NCBI RefSeq assembly: GCF_016865445.1
Contig: NZ_AP024412.1
Span: 1,054,001 to 1,118,000 of the forward strand
Length of the DNA: 64,000 nucleotides
From: Mariniplasma anaerobium
GTDB taxonomy: Bacteria; Bacillota_I; Bacilli_A; Acholeplasmatales; Acholeplasmataceae
Reading direction: 5' to 3'
In this document: positions 43,677-51,974 of the stretch, piece by piece
Layout: each line of letters begins with the position of its first letter
Position numbering within the stretch: the first letter of the stretch is position 1
The notes under the pieces: generated by a model
Database searches by the model: none
Told to the model about the DNA's origin: nothing
What the model saw: the letters and a program-made list of their open reading frames with translations, nothing else
Made by a program: the position numbers and the translations under genes

Positions 43677-45318
43677 AGTTATTGAATCCAATCAATCAAG
43701 AGGACATAAACATATTATTAAACGGGTCGCAGCGTATGCTCGAGTATCCACCAAACAAGAAATGCAAGAATCATCTTTAGATCTTCAAGTTAGGCACTAT
43801 GCTAAAGAAATCATTTTCAACCCAGATTATATTTTTGCTGGGATTTATTATGACCATGGAAAAAGTGGCACCTCAATGATCAAACGAGATGGTTTACAAG
43901 CGTTATTAAAAAAAGCATATGCTGGACATATTGATCTTGTGTTAGTTAAATCGTTATCACGCTTTGCGAGAAATACGATTGATGCGTTAAACGTTATCAG
44001 AGAAACAAGAAAACTAGGCGTTGAGTTCTTCTTTGAAAAAGAAAACCTATATTCATCAGACAGTACCATTGATATGATTCTTACCATGATGGCAGGGCTT
44101 GCTGAAGCAGAGTCTCAACAAATATCATCGAATATACGCTGGGGACACAGAAGTCGTGCAAAAAATGGAAAAGTTCATATATACCCTACATTTGGATATG
44201 ACATCACCAAAGATAGAAAATTCGTTATTAATGAAGCTCAAGCAAAAGCTGTTCGAAGTATCTATCAAATGTATCTTGAAGGTAAAAAAATAAATGAGAT
44301 CCTTATTTACTTACAAGACCAGGGTTTTAAAACAAGTAAGGATAAGGGATTCGATAATTATCAACAAATACGAAATATCTTATGCAATGAAAAATACATT
44401 GGTAAAGTAACCTATGGTAAAAGCTTTACTAAAATCGATGGACGAGAAAAAAAGGTTGTTATCAACAATGGAGAACAACCTAAATACATCATCAATAATC
44501 ACCATGAACCGATCATTGATATAGAAACCTATAATAAAGTCCAATCAATGTTTAAACAGCAAAGAGAAAAAAGGGCAAAGACTCAAAAAGCAGACTACAG
44601 TAATTATGAAAAGTTCGCATATTCTGTTCGACACGAAGCTTACTTGCAACGCAAACAAAAAGGGGTTGTAGATGATGAAGGTAGTGAACCTACACCTTAT
44701 TTCTGTAAATCGCAGGTCCCTGGTTTTTATGCTAAACACGCATCAAAGGTCCTCTTCCGTACTTTAAACGCACTGTCGCGAAAATTTGGCCGTATGGAAG
44801 CATTATTTGACGCCCAGGTTGATGACATACTCTCTAAACAGAAACTGTCAAAGAAACTAAGTAAACAAGAAAAAGTACTTGAAGATTATATGAGACAATA
44901 TTACAAGTTAGAACGAAAAGCTACAAAAGATAAAAAGGATCGAATGATGCTTTATGAGCTAGAAACGCTTATCATTCAGGAAAGTATGAATTATACGGCA
45001 TTAGAAGATGAATACAACTCCATTGAAGAACACTTTAGTCATGCACAAAACATAAAAAAACATATCAACGAACTGAAATATCCAACTGAAGCTTTAACGC
45101 CAGAGAATGTGAATGACATCTTTGAAGGGTTCCTTATTGAAGATTATGATAGATACATTGCATTCATTAATATATCTAATAAAGAACTCACTCCGGAATC
45201 AATGAAAAATGCAGTAACGAATCCGCCACTGCATACAGGTGCTTTTCAAACCACAGGTGCTTATAAATCCGCTGGACAATATGATGTAGAAATAAAGTGG
45301 AGCATCATTCTAATGTAA
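43663..45318 (+). CDS. Large serine recombinase 2
   Basis: 551 residues, 14-base overlap with recombinase 1; SD GAGGTAA. Catalytic Ser29 (AYARVSTKQEM), SLSRFARNTIDAL and MMAGLAEAESQQISSNIRWG are intact, as is the recombinase domain (YQQIRNILCNEKYIGKVTYG). The zinc-ribbon region has lost its paired cysteines (only one Cys remains), unlike recombinase 1. The C-terminus is long. The two proteins may act together, as CcrA/CcrB-type pairs do, but that is inference. Confidence 0.92.
   Translation: MKDIKVIESNQSRGHKHIIKRVAAYARVSTKQEMQESSLDLQVRHYAKEIIFNPDYIFAGIYYDHGKSGTSMIKRDGLQALLKKAYAGHIDLVLVKSLSRFARNTIDALNVIRETRKLGVEFFFEKENLYSSDSTIDMILTMMAGLAEAESQQISSNIRWGHRSRAKNGKVHIYPTFGYDITKDRKFVINEAQAKAVRSIYQMYLEGKKINEILIYLQDQGFKTSKDKGFDNYQQIRNILCNEKYIGKVTYGKSFTKIDGREKKVVINNGEQPKYIINNHHEPIIDIETYNKVQSMFKQQREKRAKTQKADYSNYEKFAYSVRHEAYLQRKQKGVVDDEGSEPTPYFCKSQVPGFYAKHASKVLFRTLNALSRKFGRMEALFDAQVDDILSKQKLSKKLSKQEKVLEDYMRQYYKLERKATKDKKDRMMLYELETLIIQESMNYTALEDEYNSIEEHFSHAQNIKKHINELKYPTEALTPENVNDIFEGFLIEDYDRYIAFINISNKELTPESMKNAVTNPPLHTGAFQTTGAYKSAGQYDVEIKWSIILM
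45202..45238. repeat. 37-bp repeat, copy 1 (inside recombinase 2 3' end)
   Basis: Contains the inverted repeat AATGCAGT/ACTGCAT around AACGAATCCGCC. A second copy lies at 46127-46163 outside any gene (see that entry), with only a few differences. Confidence 0.6.
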
Positions 45319-45372
45319 ACATAAGAAATAAAAGTTGCTATGACAAACAACAAAAAAACTCATATCTAAGCT

Positions 45373-45399
45373 AAAGGGTAGGAATTTCCTACCCTTTTT
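45373..45399 (+). terminator. Terminator after the serine recombinases
   Basis: Perfect stem AAAGGGTAGG/CCTACCCTTT (45373-45382 with 45388-45397), 5-base loop, T run on the plus strand. 55 bases after the recombinase 2 stop; the likely right end of the element's coding region. Confidence 0.85.
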
Positions 45400-45575
45400 G
45401 CTGCATTTAACTAAAAATACATCCTTGATTTCATAACGTTTCATAGCCATGACTATGCAACCGACAGTCCAAACTAATGGGTCACCGTGGTAATTATATG
45501 AGTAATTTTCCATATTAAGATCTTTTATCTTTTGATACTTAATGGATATGGTTTATTTTTATATGCACATACGGA

Positions 45576-45905
45576 TCAGACATTGGAATATTCCTTTTTT
45601 ATCGCATATATTGCTACATCATAATCAATATCGCCTCGTGCATAAAGTGAAATAATTTTATTAAACTTTTTAGGAAATGTTTTCCCACCAGTTAAGTTTA
45701 ACGCTTCTGCTAGATCTTTTGTCTTATTATGTATATTGTTTTTAGGTATTTTAACTTCAAAAGGTATCCCTTTTTTTAATCTAATCTGATTTAAATATAA
45801 ATCAATTGCTGTAGACATGTTAATGCCTAATGAATCTAGAATTTCATCGACTTCTTCTTTGGTTTTTTCTTCAACACTCACATTGATATGTGCATTTTTA
45901 TTCAT
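45576..45905 (-). CDS. RelB/DinJ-family antitoxin without a visible toxin
   Basis: 109 residues from the ATG at 45905 (an in-frame ATG at 45962 adds a Cys-rich, unconserved leader). HINVSVEEKTKEEVDEIL and LGINMSTAIDLYLNQI form the ribbon-helix-helix dimer domain, and KKGIPFEVKIP is the family linker. The C-terminus is longer than usual. No RelE/YafQ gene is found on either side, so it is orphaned or controls something in trans. No convincing SD. Confidence 0.75.
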   Translation of the reverse strand: MNKNAHINVSVEEKTKEEVDEILDSLGINMSTAIDLYLNQIRLKKGIPFEVKIPKNNIHNKTKDLAEALNLTGGKTFPKKFNKIISLYARGDIDYDVAIYAIKKEYSNV

Positions 45906-46126
45906 GATATCATGTGTATATTGGAACACATTTGTGTTACATAAACAATGATAGCATTTCACTTTTTACATTTAAAATTTCAAAAAATTATACCACTATA
46001 GTTTCCAATAACTTTTGTGTATACACTAATTCTCTAAATATTTTCAAGATGCAATACAATATTTTCAATGCAATTTTACTATTTTATTATATTTTGTGAA
46101 ATTACACGGTTAATCTATTACAAAAG

Positions 46127-46163
46127 AAATGAAAAATGCAGTAGCAAATCAGCCACTGCATTC
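46127..46163. repeat. 37-bp repeat, copy 2 (orphan)
   Basis: Near-identical to 45202-45238 in the 3' end of recombinase 2, with the same AATGCAGT...ACTGCATT inverted repeat. It could be a remnant of another recombinase gene's end or a duplicated recombination site. It is followed directly by a gene-fragment duplicate. Confidence 0.55.
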
Positions 46164-46191
46164 TTTCACTTGCTATACCGATGGTAAAATC

Positions 46192-46350
46192 AATATCACA
46201 AAAGCATTTCTAAATATTCTTTCATTTTTACAACCGGTTGATGAACTTCTTTCCAATGATTTGTTCCAACAAAAGCATTATTTAAACTATTTGCGATATC
46301 AGGTTGAAACAATTGATTATAAAGTCTGTCTTCACAAATCCACCATGAAT
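46192..46350 (-). pseudogene. 3' fragment of a DUF6933-like gene (duplicate)
   Basis: 46201-46350 matches 49746-49895 with two mismatches in 150 bases, i.e. the last ~50 codons of the DUF6933-like gene at 49744. The fragment lacks the upstream part and its stop is shifted (Leu then TGA). The remaining gap up to 46562 holds nothing recognisable. Confidence 0.75.
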
Positions 46351-46562
46351 AATACCTAATTCAAATGTATCTGAACTATATGTATTTTCTAATAACTTTA
46401 ATTCTTATCTCTACCCAAAAACACCATATTGCACCTCCACATCTAACAAAACATTACTGAATTATGTTTCACTGAAGCATGTTTCACTATTATTTCATCA
46501 TGTTGTTTAAGATTTGTGAACCCCCATAACAATAATACCTGTCCTTGAAGTCTTTTACTTGT

Positions 46563-47300
46563 TTATATTTTTCTTTCAATATATTTGATTTCTTGATCTG
46601 TAAGTGCTTTTTTCTCTTCGTAACAGCGCTTATAGATTTGTGGAATCACTTGCAACCTTTCATTCATTTCATCTTTTTCAAACAATGAAAAATTAAAATC
46701 TTCGATGCCTAACCAATCTCTATATTCTTGAAATGATTTGGATTTCTTACTCTTAAATGCTTTGATGATATCATTTAATCTCCAAACACCACCACAGTCT
46801 TCAATTATACCAAAACCTTCTCCTTCTAATACAATTGGTGACATATTTGAATCATCTGTATCAAATATATCCTTAAGTTTAATGTCAATAAACCAATCAT
46901 CCCCGAAATCATACCATAATTCCATTCTTTCACCAATCTCAGAAATTGCATATTTCAATGATTCTTTAGTGACATTAAATATGATATCATTTTCTCTTTT
47001 AGAAAAGTCATCAATCATATCGAGTAGTTCATATCGATATCTTATCTTAGGAAGTTCAGGATGTTCCTTCAGAAATGCTTTTTCATCAAATGCATCTCCT
47101 GATACTTTTTTATTTTTCTCTACTTGCATTTTTCCTACAGGAACATTGACTTTGAATAGATGACTTGCTTGCATCTCAAACAAAGGAAGCAGTATATATA
47201 CAAACTCTGCAACCGTCATTCTTTGACGCACTTGAATAGTCCTCCAAATTTTAGGACTGGAATCTCTTAACTCTACGTAAAACTGATATATCTTTGCCAT
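46563..47300 (-). CDS. Plasmid pRiA4b ORF-3-like protein
   Basis: 245 residues from the ATG at 47300, set by AAGGAG nine bases ahead. Signature phrases: QFYVELRDSSPKIWRTIQV near the N-terminus, ELWYDFGDDWFIDIKL, and GIIEDCGGVWRL. The family is widespread on mobile DNA, with unknown biochemical function. It sits in the 3.4-kb stretch between the two 150-bp direct repeats. Confidence 0.85.
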   Translation of the reverse strand: MAKIYQFYVELRDSSPKIWRTIQVRQRMTVAEFVYILLPLFEMQASHLFKVNVPVGKMQVEKNKKVSGDAFDEKAFLKEHPELPKIRYRYELLDMIDDFSKRENDIIFNVTKESLKYAISEIGERMELWYDFGDDWFIDIKLKDIFDTDDSNMSPIVLEGEGFGIIEDCGGVWRLNDIIKAFKSKKSKSFQEYRDWLGIEDFNFSLFEKDEMNERLQVIPQIYKRCYEEKKALTDQEIKYIERKI

Positions 47301-47395
47301 AATATCACAACTCCTTATAAGTAGTAACAATTTCTTCTTCATCAGAAATACTTGTTTCCATAAAATGCTTTACATGCATATAGACATTTGTATAT

Positions 47396-47593
47396 TCAGA
47401 AGTTTTTATCCTCCAACACCCTGAAGATCTTATTCAATGTTCTTTTTGAATTCGTTTTCTTTTCATGCAATATGTTATGCAATAATTCAACTGCATTGTC
47501 ATTCTTTCTGCAAACAAGTTTGAGAACATCTAATAATTCTTTCTGAGATTTAGCTTCTAGCATTAAGTGGTCTTTTTCAGACAACATAATCAT
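47396..47593 (-). CDS. Small protein of unknown function, coupled to UPF0158 gene
   Basis: 65 residues, all-helical, charged (LEAKSQKELLDVLKLVCRK). It overlaps the UPF0158 gene by 4 bases, so the two are co-translated. Unrecognised. Confidence 0.55.
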   Translation of the reverse strand: MIMLSEKDHLMLEAKSQKELLDVLKLVCRKNDNAVELLHNILHEKKTNSKRTLNKIFRVLEDKNF

Positions 47594-48027
47594 TCTCTTT
47601 TCCCCGCTTCGATGATTACTTCTTTACCGTCTTTATCGATATAATCTATGTTATTCTCAACACACCACATCTTTGTGATTCCTAATTGATACTGATCCTT
47701 AAATTTATAAAATGATTCTAATAAATGATATCTAGGCAGCAAATCTTTGACTTTTCGATATTTTTTAGATCCATGAAATTGTTCTACAAACATATCTCGC
47801 ACATTTGGATTTGCGATTGTCTCAAAAAACTCAAGAAACATGTCTTTAGCAAACGGTTCTACACGAATCAACAACAAATCATCATTATTATCCTCGTAAT
47901 CATCCATTGCATAATCATCAATTTGAACTATAAGAGTTTGATGTAACTTGTCATAATACAGATTTTGGTCATAAACTGTATCTTGTGCTATATCGATTAT
48001 TTCACTTAATTCTTTAATCGTTATCAA
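47590..48027 (-). CDS. UPF0158-like protein
   Basis: 145 residues. An acidic segment (DDYAMDDYEDNNDD) is followed by NPNVRDMFVEQFHG, KVKDLLPRYHLLESFYKFKD and MWCVENNIDY, the succession seen in the UPF0158 family. No catalytic motif. Divergent from the DUF4143 ATPase and sharing its upstream region. Confidence 0.65.
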   Translation of the reverse strand: MITIKELSEIIDIAQDTVYDQNLYYDKLHQTLIVQIDDYAMDDYEDNNDDLLLIRVEPFAKDMFLEFFETIANPNVRDMFVEQFHGSKKYRKVKDLLPRYHLLESFYKFKDQYQLGITKMWCVENNIDYIDKDGKEVIIEAGKRE

Positions 48028-48120
48028 ATTCTCACCTTCTTCACTATTTGCAATACTCTTGTAATGTTATTTTACCATTTAAACCAATTAATATAAAGTT
48101 GGAATTAGATTCCTGTTATT

Positions 48121-48199
48121 TCTATTTTCGTGATTATTAATAATTAATTAACTCTATTTTCGTGATTTTATACCTTTTATTATTTCCATTTTCGTGTAT
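48121..48199 (+). repeat. Three 15-bp direct repeats at 32-bp spacing upstream of the ATPase gene
   Basis: TCTATTTTCGTGATT at 48121 and 48153 (identical), and TCCATTTTCGTGTAT at 48185, exactly 32 bases (about three helical turns) apart. The last copy runs into a perfect -10 TATAAT (48197-48202). AGAGG at 48211 is the ribosome-binding site. Looks like an operator array on one DNA face. Confidence 0.7.
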
Positions 48200-48222
48200 A
48201 ATATAATTAAAGAGGTAATTTT

Positions 48223-49569
48223 ATGGAACTAAAAAGAAAATTATATAGTACTTTAATCGAATGGAAAAAAGAAAATGGAAAAACCGCCCTATTAATAGAG
48301 GGAGCAAGACGTGTTGGTAAAACGACAACAGCTCTTGAATTTGCAAAAAATGAATACAAGTCATATGTACTAATAGATTTCAGTATAGCTTCTAATGAAA
48401 TGAAATCTTTGTTTACAAAGTATGCTTCTTCTCTTGATGACTTCTTTTTCTTTATATCAACTTTAACAAATACAACTCTACATCATCGAGATACACTCAT
48501 CATTTTTGATGAAGTCCAATTGTTTCCTAAAGCTAGACAATTAATCAAGCACTTGGTAAAAGATAATCGTTATGATTATATTGAAACTGGATCTTTATTA
48601 TCGATAAAGCAAAATGTTAAAGACATCCTCATCCCTTCTGAAGAAAGGACTATGATTATGCACCCTCTGGATTTCGAAGAATTTTGCATGGCGACTGGAC
48701 ATATACAACTCTTCTCAATTATAAAAAAACATTTTGTCGATTTAAAACCACTTGGCCCAATTCACTCACAAGTTATGAAACTCTATAGACAATATTTGCT
48801 GGTTGGCGGGATGCCTCAAGCAGTACTAGAATTCATTCATTCAAATGATTACACCAAAGTGGATCAAGTAAAAAGAGACATTCTAAGGCTTTATAGAAAT
48901 GATATCGCTAAATATGCAAAGGGATATGAATCAAAAGTTTTACAAATATTTGATGAAATACCAGCTCAACTTTCAAAACACGAGAAAAAATTTAAGCTAG
49001 CATCTATATCTAAAGATGCACGTTTTCGAGAGTATGAAGATGCATTTATGTGGTTAGATGAAGCGATGCTTACAAATGCTTGTTTTAATGCAGATGATCC
49101 TCAAGTTGGACTTGCTTTATATAAAGACAGACTTACTTTAAAACTCTACATGGCTGACACAGGTTTGCTCATTAGTCATGCATATGATTCAACAAGTAAA
49201 ATGCATATAAAAATTGCAGAAAAAATTGTATCAGATCAACTAGAGGCGAACCATGGTATGTTGTTTGAAAATATTGTTGCTCAAGCTCTTAGAGTCAACA
49301 ACAAGAAGTTGTATTTTTATTCTAGAATCGATCAAGAAAACAGTCAAAACACAATGGAAATCGACTTCTTAATTAATGACCCTTATAACCCAAGTAAAAT
49401 AGCTCCAATAGAAGTAAAATCAAGTAAGCGTTACAAAACATCCTCTTTAAATAAATTTAAATCTAAATTTAAATCTCGAATTGGTCAAAGTTTTTTGTTG
49501 CATACAAAAGATTTAGCAATTAAAGATAACATCTACTATTTACCTATATATATGGTTAGCTTTCTTTAA
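48223..49569 (+). CDS. AAA_14/DUF4143 ATPase
   Basis: 448 residues. Walker A LIEGARRVGKTTTALEFA (GARRVGKT, about 26-33) and Walker B TLIIFDEVQLFPKARQ (about 89-104). IETGSLLSIK and HPLDFEEFCMATG follow, then a DUF4143 C-terminal half ending MEIDFLINDP and IAPIEVKSSKRYKTSSL, a nuclease-like (PD-D/ExK style) fold. Common on accessory DNA, with an unclear cellular role. Preceded by the 32-bp repeat array. Confidence 0.92.
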   Translation: MELKRKLYSTLIEWKKENGKTALLIEGARRVGKTTTALEFAKNEYKSYVLIDFSIASNEMKSLFTKYASSLDDFFFFISTLTNTTLHHRDTLIIFDEVQLFPKARQLIKHLVKDNRYDYIETGSLLSIKQNVKDILIPSEERTMIMHPLDFEEFCMATGHIQLFSIIKKHFVDLKPLGPIHSQVMKLYRQYLLVGGMPQAVLEFIHSNDYTKVDQVKRDILRLYRNDIAKYAKGYESKVLQIFDEIPAQLSKHEKKFKLASISKDARFREYEDAFMWLDEAMLTNACFNADDPQVGLALYKDRLTLKLYMADTGLLISHAYDSTSKMHIKIAEKIVSDQLEANHGMLFENIVAQALRVNNKKLYFYSRIDQENSQNTMEIDFLINDPYNPSKIAPIEVKSSKRYKTSSLNKFKSKFKSRIGQSFLLHTKDLAIKDNIYYLPIYMVSFL

Positions 49570-49588
49570 TACAAAAACATATTAAAAC

Positions 49589-49619
49589 AAACTCAAGTTT
49601 TCAACTAACTTGAGTTTTT
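49589..49619 (+). terminator. Terminator after the DUF4143 ATPase
   Basis: Perfect 10-bp stem AACTCAAGTT/AACTTGAGTT (49590-49599 with 49607-49616), 7-base loop, T run on the plus strand. Confidence 0.85.
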
Positions 49620-49743
49620 CTATAGTTATTCATCTTTGAATACCCGAAATACTGCCAGTCTAAAACCAGCATACCTTCTACTTTTGTATATACTAATTCT
49701 TTAAATATTATCAAGATAGAATTCTATATTAAGAATAATAGAA

Positions 49744-50247
49744 CTAAAGCATTTCTAAATATTCTTTCATTTTTACAACCGGTTGATGAACTTCTTTCCA
49801 ATGATTTGTTCCAACAAAAGCATTATTTAAACTATTTGCGATGTCAGGTTGAAACAATTGATTATAAAGTCTATCTTCACAAATCCACCATGAATCCTCA
49901 ACTGCTCTATTTAATTGAGCGACTAGAGTTCTATTTTTTGTTTTGCTATAAGTTACTTCTTTGATTTGATTCACATATTTCATTACAGTCTGCTGATCAT
50001 ATCCTTCAGTACCCATAGCAATTATAATTGCTTTTTGTAACATAAAAATTGGATCTTTAAAATCGCTCTTCTTTACTCCATAGAAAACGATGCAAAACCG
50101 AGTTAAATCATTCATTAAGATTAGTAATTTTTTTCGATTGATATTTATGAAATTTGCATGCCAAGCAAATAGATCATTATCAGTATCTTTTTCAATGACT
50201 TCAGGTTTTAGAAAATCTAATAACTTCTTTGTACAAGAAATATGCAT
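49744..50247 (-). CDS. DUF6933-like protein
   Basis: 167 residues. N-terminus MHISCTKKLLDFLKPE and the segment AWHANFININRKKLLILMND with RFCIVFYGVKK match the DUF6933 group as I recall it. Its last 150 coding bases are duplicated at 46201-46350. No known biochemical activity; in this island it may be an accessory or toxin-like gene. Confidence 0.6.
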   Translation of the reverse strand: MHISCTKKLLDFLKPEVIEKDTDNDLFAWHANFININRKKLLILMNDLTRFCIVFYGVKKSDFKDPIFMLQKAIIIAMGTEGYDQQTVMKYVNQIKEVTYSKTKNRTLVAQLNRAVEDSWWICEDRLYNQLFQPDIANSLNNAFVGTNHWKEVHQPVVKMKEYLEML

Positions 50248-50320
50248 ATGAATTTCCTCATTTCAATATATATAATCAATAAAATAGTCATGAATATCTT
50301 ACGCTAATCATATATTTAAT

Positions 50321-51424
50321 CTATGCTTCATTAGAAATTGTTTCTTTGATCTCTTTAATAATCATTTGAATTTTTTTAAGTGATAGATTAAACAATTTCG
50401 CAATATCAATTAAATCTGTCTCAGTTGGTTTTCCATTTCCTAAAACTGTCATCTCATGTTCAAATTTATGTTTAGTTTGCGTAATATCATAAAATGGCGA
50501 TAACTTATAGCCACCCTTATTGTCATCATATAAAAACGCTGTATTTTTACCATGATCATCTTTGTTTTCATAAAGCACATTAAAACACATACGTTTATAT
50601 GCCTCATACAGATCATCTTGATCTATACATATTTTTTGAATAACTTGAAATAAATGTGAATAATCTAGATTTGGTATTTTAGGTGTGGTTTCTAATAAAG
50701 CAGATAAACTAATCATATGGATGCGTTTTTTGCCAATTTTATCAAATCGCTTTGCGCCAAAATACCCACTATGATTTTTTGAAGGAAACAATTTACATTG
50801 ATTTACATTGATTTTAGCTTTTAAAGCCAATAAATTGGCTTGATATTCTAATTTCCCAATGCCTTTTGGATCAATTGAAGAAGAAAATTTGACAATCCAA
50901 TCTTCTTCATCCATAGTGATATGTACTTTAGGTCTTGCACCACCACTGGCTCCACCAAGTTCATAAATTTCATCAAAATTATTTTTTGTAGCAGAATTTT
51001 CAAAAATTTGTTTAATCTCTGTTGCTAAAGTGTCTAAATCAGAATATTTTCCTATATTTTTTTCACTTTGAGTTGGTTCATATGTTAGAGCCCCTAAGCC
51101 GTTATCATTGATTAGTGATAATTTTGTTAATGCTGATATTTTATCAAAATTTATGCCTTTTTTAGCAAGCATTCTTCTCATCAATAATTCTCCCCATCCA
51201 TCAGGTAATGAATCAAAAAAGACACCAAAGAGTCCATTAAAATGTTCTGATTTTGAAATGTATACTTTATCGGTTAAAGGCAGGTGAAAAGGGGATATAG
51301 AAAATCCGTTTTCTACCCAATTTTTATCATATTGAAAAGCAATTGTTTGATTTGATAAAGTTTCTAAATACCCAACCACTTTATGATTATACTTAACAAC
51401 TAATCGTTTAATATCAATGTTCAT
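50321..51424 (-). CDS. hipA: HipA-family toxin kinase
   Basis: 367 residues. N-terminal HipA_N (VVGYLETLSNQTIAFQYD, SPFHLPLT, LPDGWGELLMRRML). Kinase core with GGASGGARPKVHI (about 157-169), catalytic loop NKDDHGKN (about 287-294, Asp289) and metal-binding DITQ (Asp313). It resembles serine/threonine kinases that phosphorylate a tRNA synthetase. 4-base overlap with hipB. All key residues present, so likely active. Confidence 0.9.
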   Translation of the reverse strand: MNIDIKRLVVKYNHKVVGYLETLSNQTIAFQYDKNWVENGFSISPFHLPLTDKVYISKSEHFNGLFGVFFDSLPDGWGELLMRRMLAKKGINFDKISALTKLSLINDNGLGALTYEPTQSEKNIGKYSDLDTLATEIKQIFENSATKNNFDEIYELGGASGGARPKVHITMDEEDWIVKFSSSIDPKGIGKLEYQANLLALKAKINVNQCKLFPSKNHSGYFGAKRFDKIGKKRIHMISLSALLETTPKIPNLDYSHLFQVIQKICIDQDDLYEAYKRMCFNVLYENKDDHGKNTAFLYDDNKGGYKLSPFYDITQTKHKFEHEMTVLGNGKPTETDLIDIAKLFNLSLKKIQMIIKEIKETISNEA

Positions 51425-51702
51425 CTTCTAATATCCTTTACAATTGGATTTTTAAATATTTCATTAAAATCCTCTAAACAATCTAATACAGAACTTATAG
51501 CTAACAATGCATGTAGAGAAATATCACCATTGGTTTCAAATCTTCTAATTGAGCCATAACTTACACCTGAGCGCTTACTGAGCTCTTTTTGTGTAATGCC
51601 AAACTCCTTTCTTCTTTGTTTTACTCTTTTTACAATGTCATATTTTATAGACTGTACTGTTATGGTAGGGACAAAATCACCTATATCAAATTTATTTTTC
51701 AT
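51421..51702 (-). CDS. hipB: HipB-family XRE antitoxin
   Basis: 93 residues. HTH VKQRRKEFGITQKELSKRSG with VSYGSIRRFETNGDISLHA, then a short dimer tail. Paired with hipA and probably autoregulated through the palindromes just upstream. The start ATG has no visible SD and lies 10 bases from the -10, so the transcript may be almost leaderless. Confidence 0.85.
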   Translation of the reverse strand: MKNKFDIGDFVPTITVQSIKYDIVKRVKQRRKEFGITQKELSKRSGVSYGSIRRFETNGDISLHALLAISSVLDCLEDFNEIFKNPIVKDIRR

Positions 51703-51705
51703 ATT

Positions 51706-51760
51706 ACTAATATATTAACACTTTTATATGATTATGTCAATATATTGCTAATATATTAGC
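51706..51760 (-). promoter_or_regulatory. hipBA promoter with twin operators
   Basis: On the minus strand TTGACA (51740-51735) and TAATAT (51717-51712) are 17 bases apart. The palindrome GCTAATATATTAGC (51747-51760) and the related ACTAATATATTAAC (51706-51719) flank and cover these elements, 41 bases apart, fitting two HipB dimers. Confidence 0.65.
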
Positions 51761-51826
51761 ATTTTATTCTTAAATATTATCTTCTTTTCTTTGTAACAAT
51801 TAAATAAATCCTAGAAAACCAGCATT

Positions 51827-51855
51827 AAAAAAATACCTCAATATAGAGAAGTATT
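51827..51855 (-). terminator. Terminator downstream of the AbiE pair
   Basis: Stem AAATAC..CTC/GAG..GTATTT (51831-51839 with 51845-51855, bulged) with a T run on the minus strand. A T run on the plus strand as well could make it bidirectional. The gap 51761-51974 has nothing else recognisable. Confidence 0.5.
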
Positions 51856-51974
51856 TTTATTTTTTTTTACGTTTTGATTGTATTTATGGATACGTTTATA
51901 TATGTTCAAGCTAATCGTTTTTGGTCAATATATACTCCCCATATAAAGCATCTTTTTATTTTCTATGCTGTTAT

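Noticed and set aside
45310-45513. 67-codon minus-strand frame as the missing toxin of the RelB-like antitoxin
   Set aside because: It overlaps the recombinase terminator, is rich in Phe/Cys, and has no RelE/YafQ motifs or SD.
46129-46359. Plus-strand 76-codon frame beginning MKNAVANQPLH
   Set aside because: It merely reads through the recombinase-end repeat and the antisense of the duplicated DUF6933-like fragment.
48121-48199. Short CRISPR array
   Set aside because: Only three repeats of 15 bp with 17-bp AT-rich gaps overlapping a promoter; no cas genes. Better read as operators.
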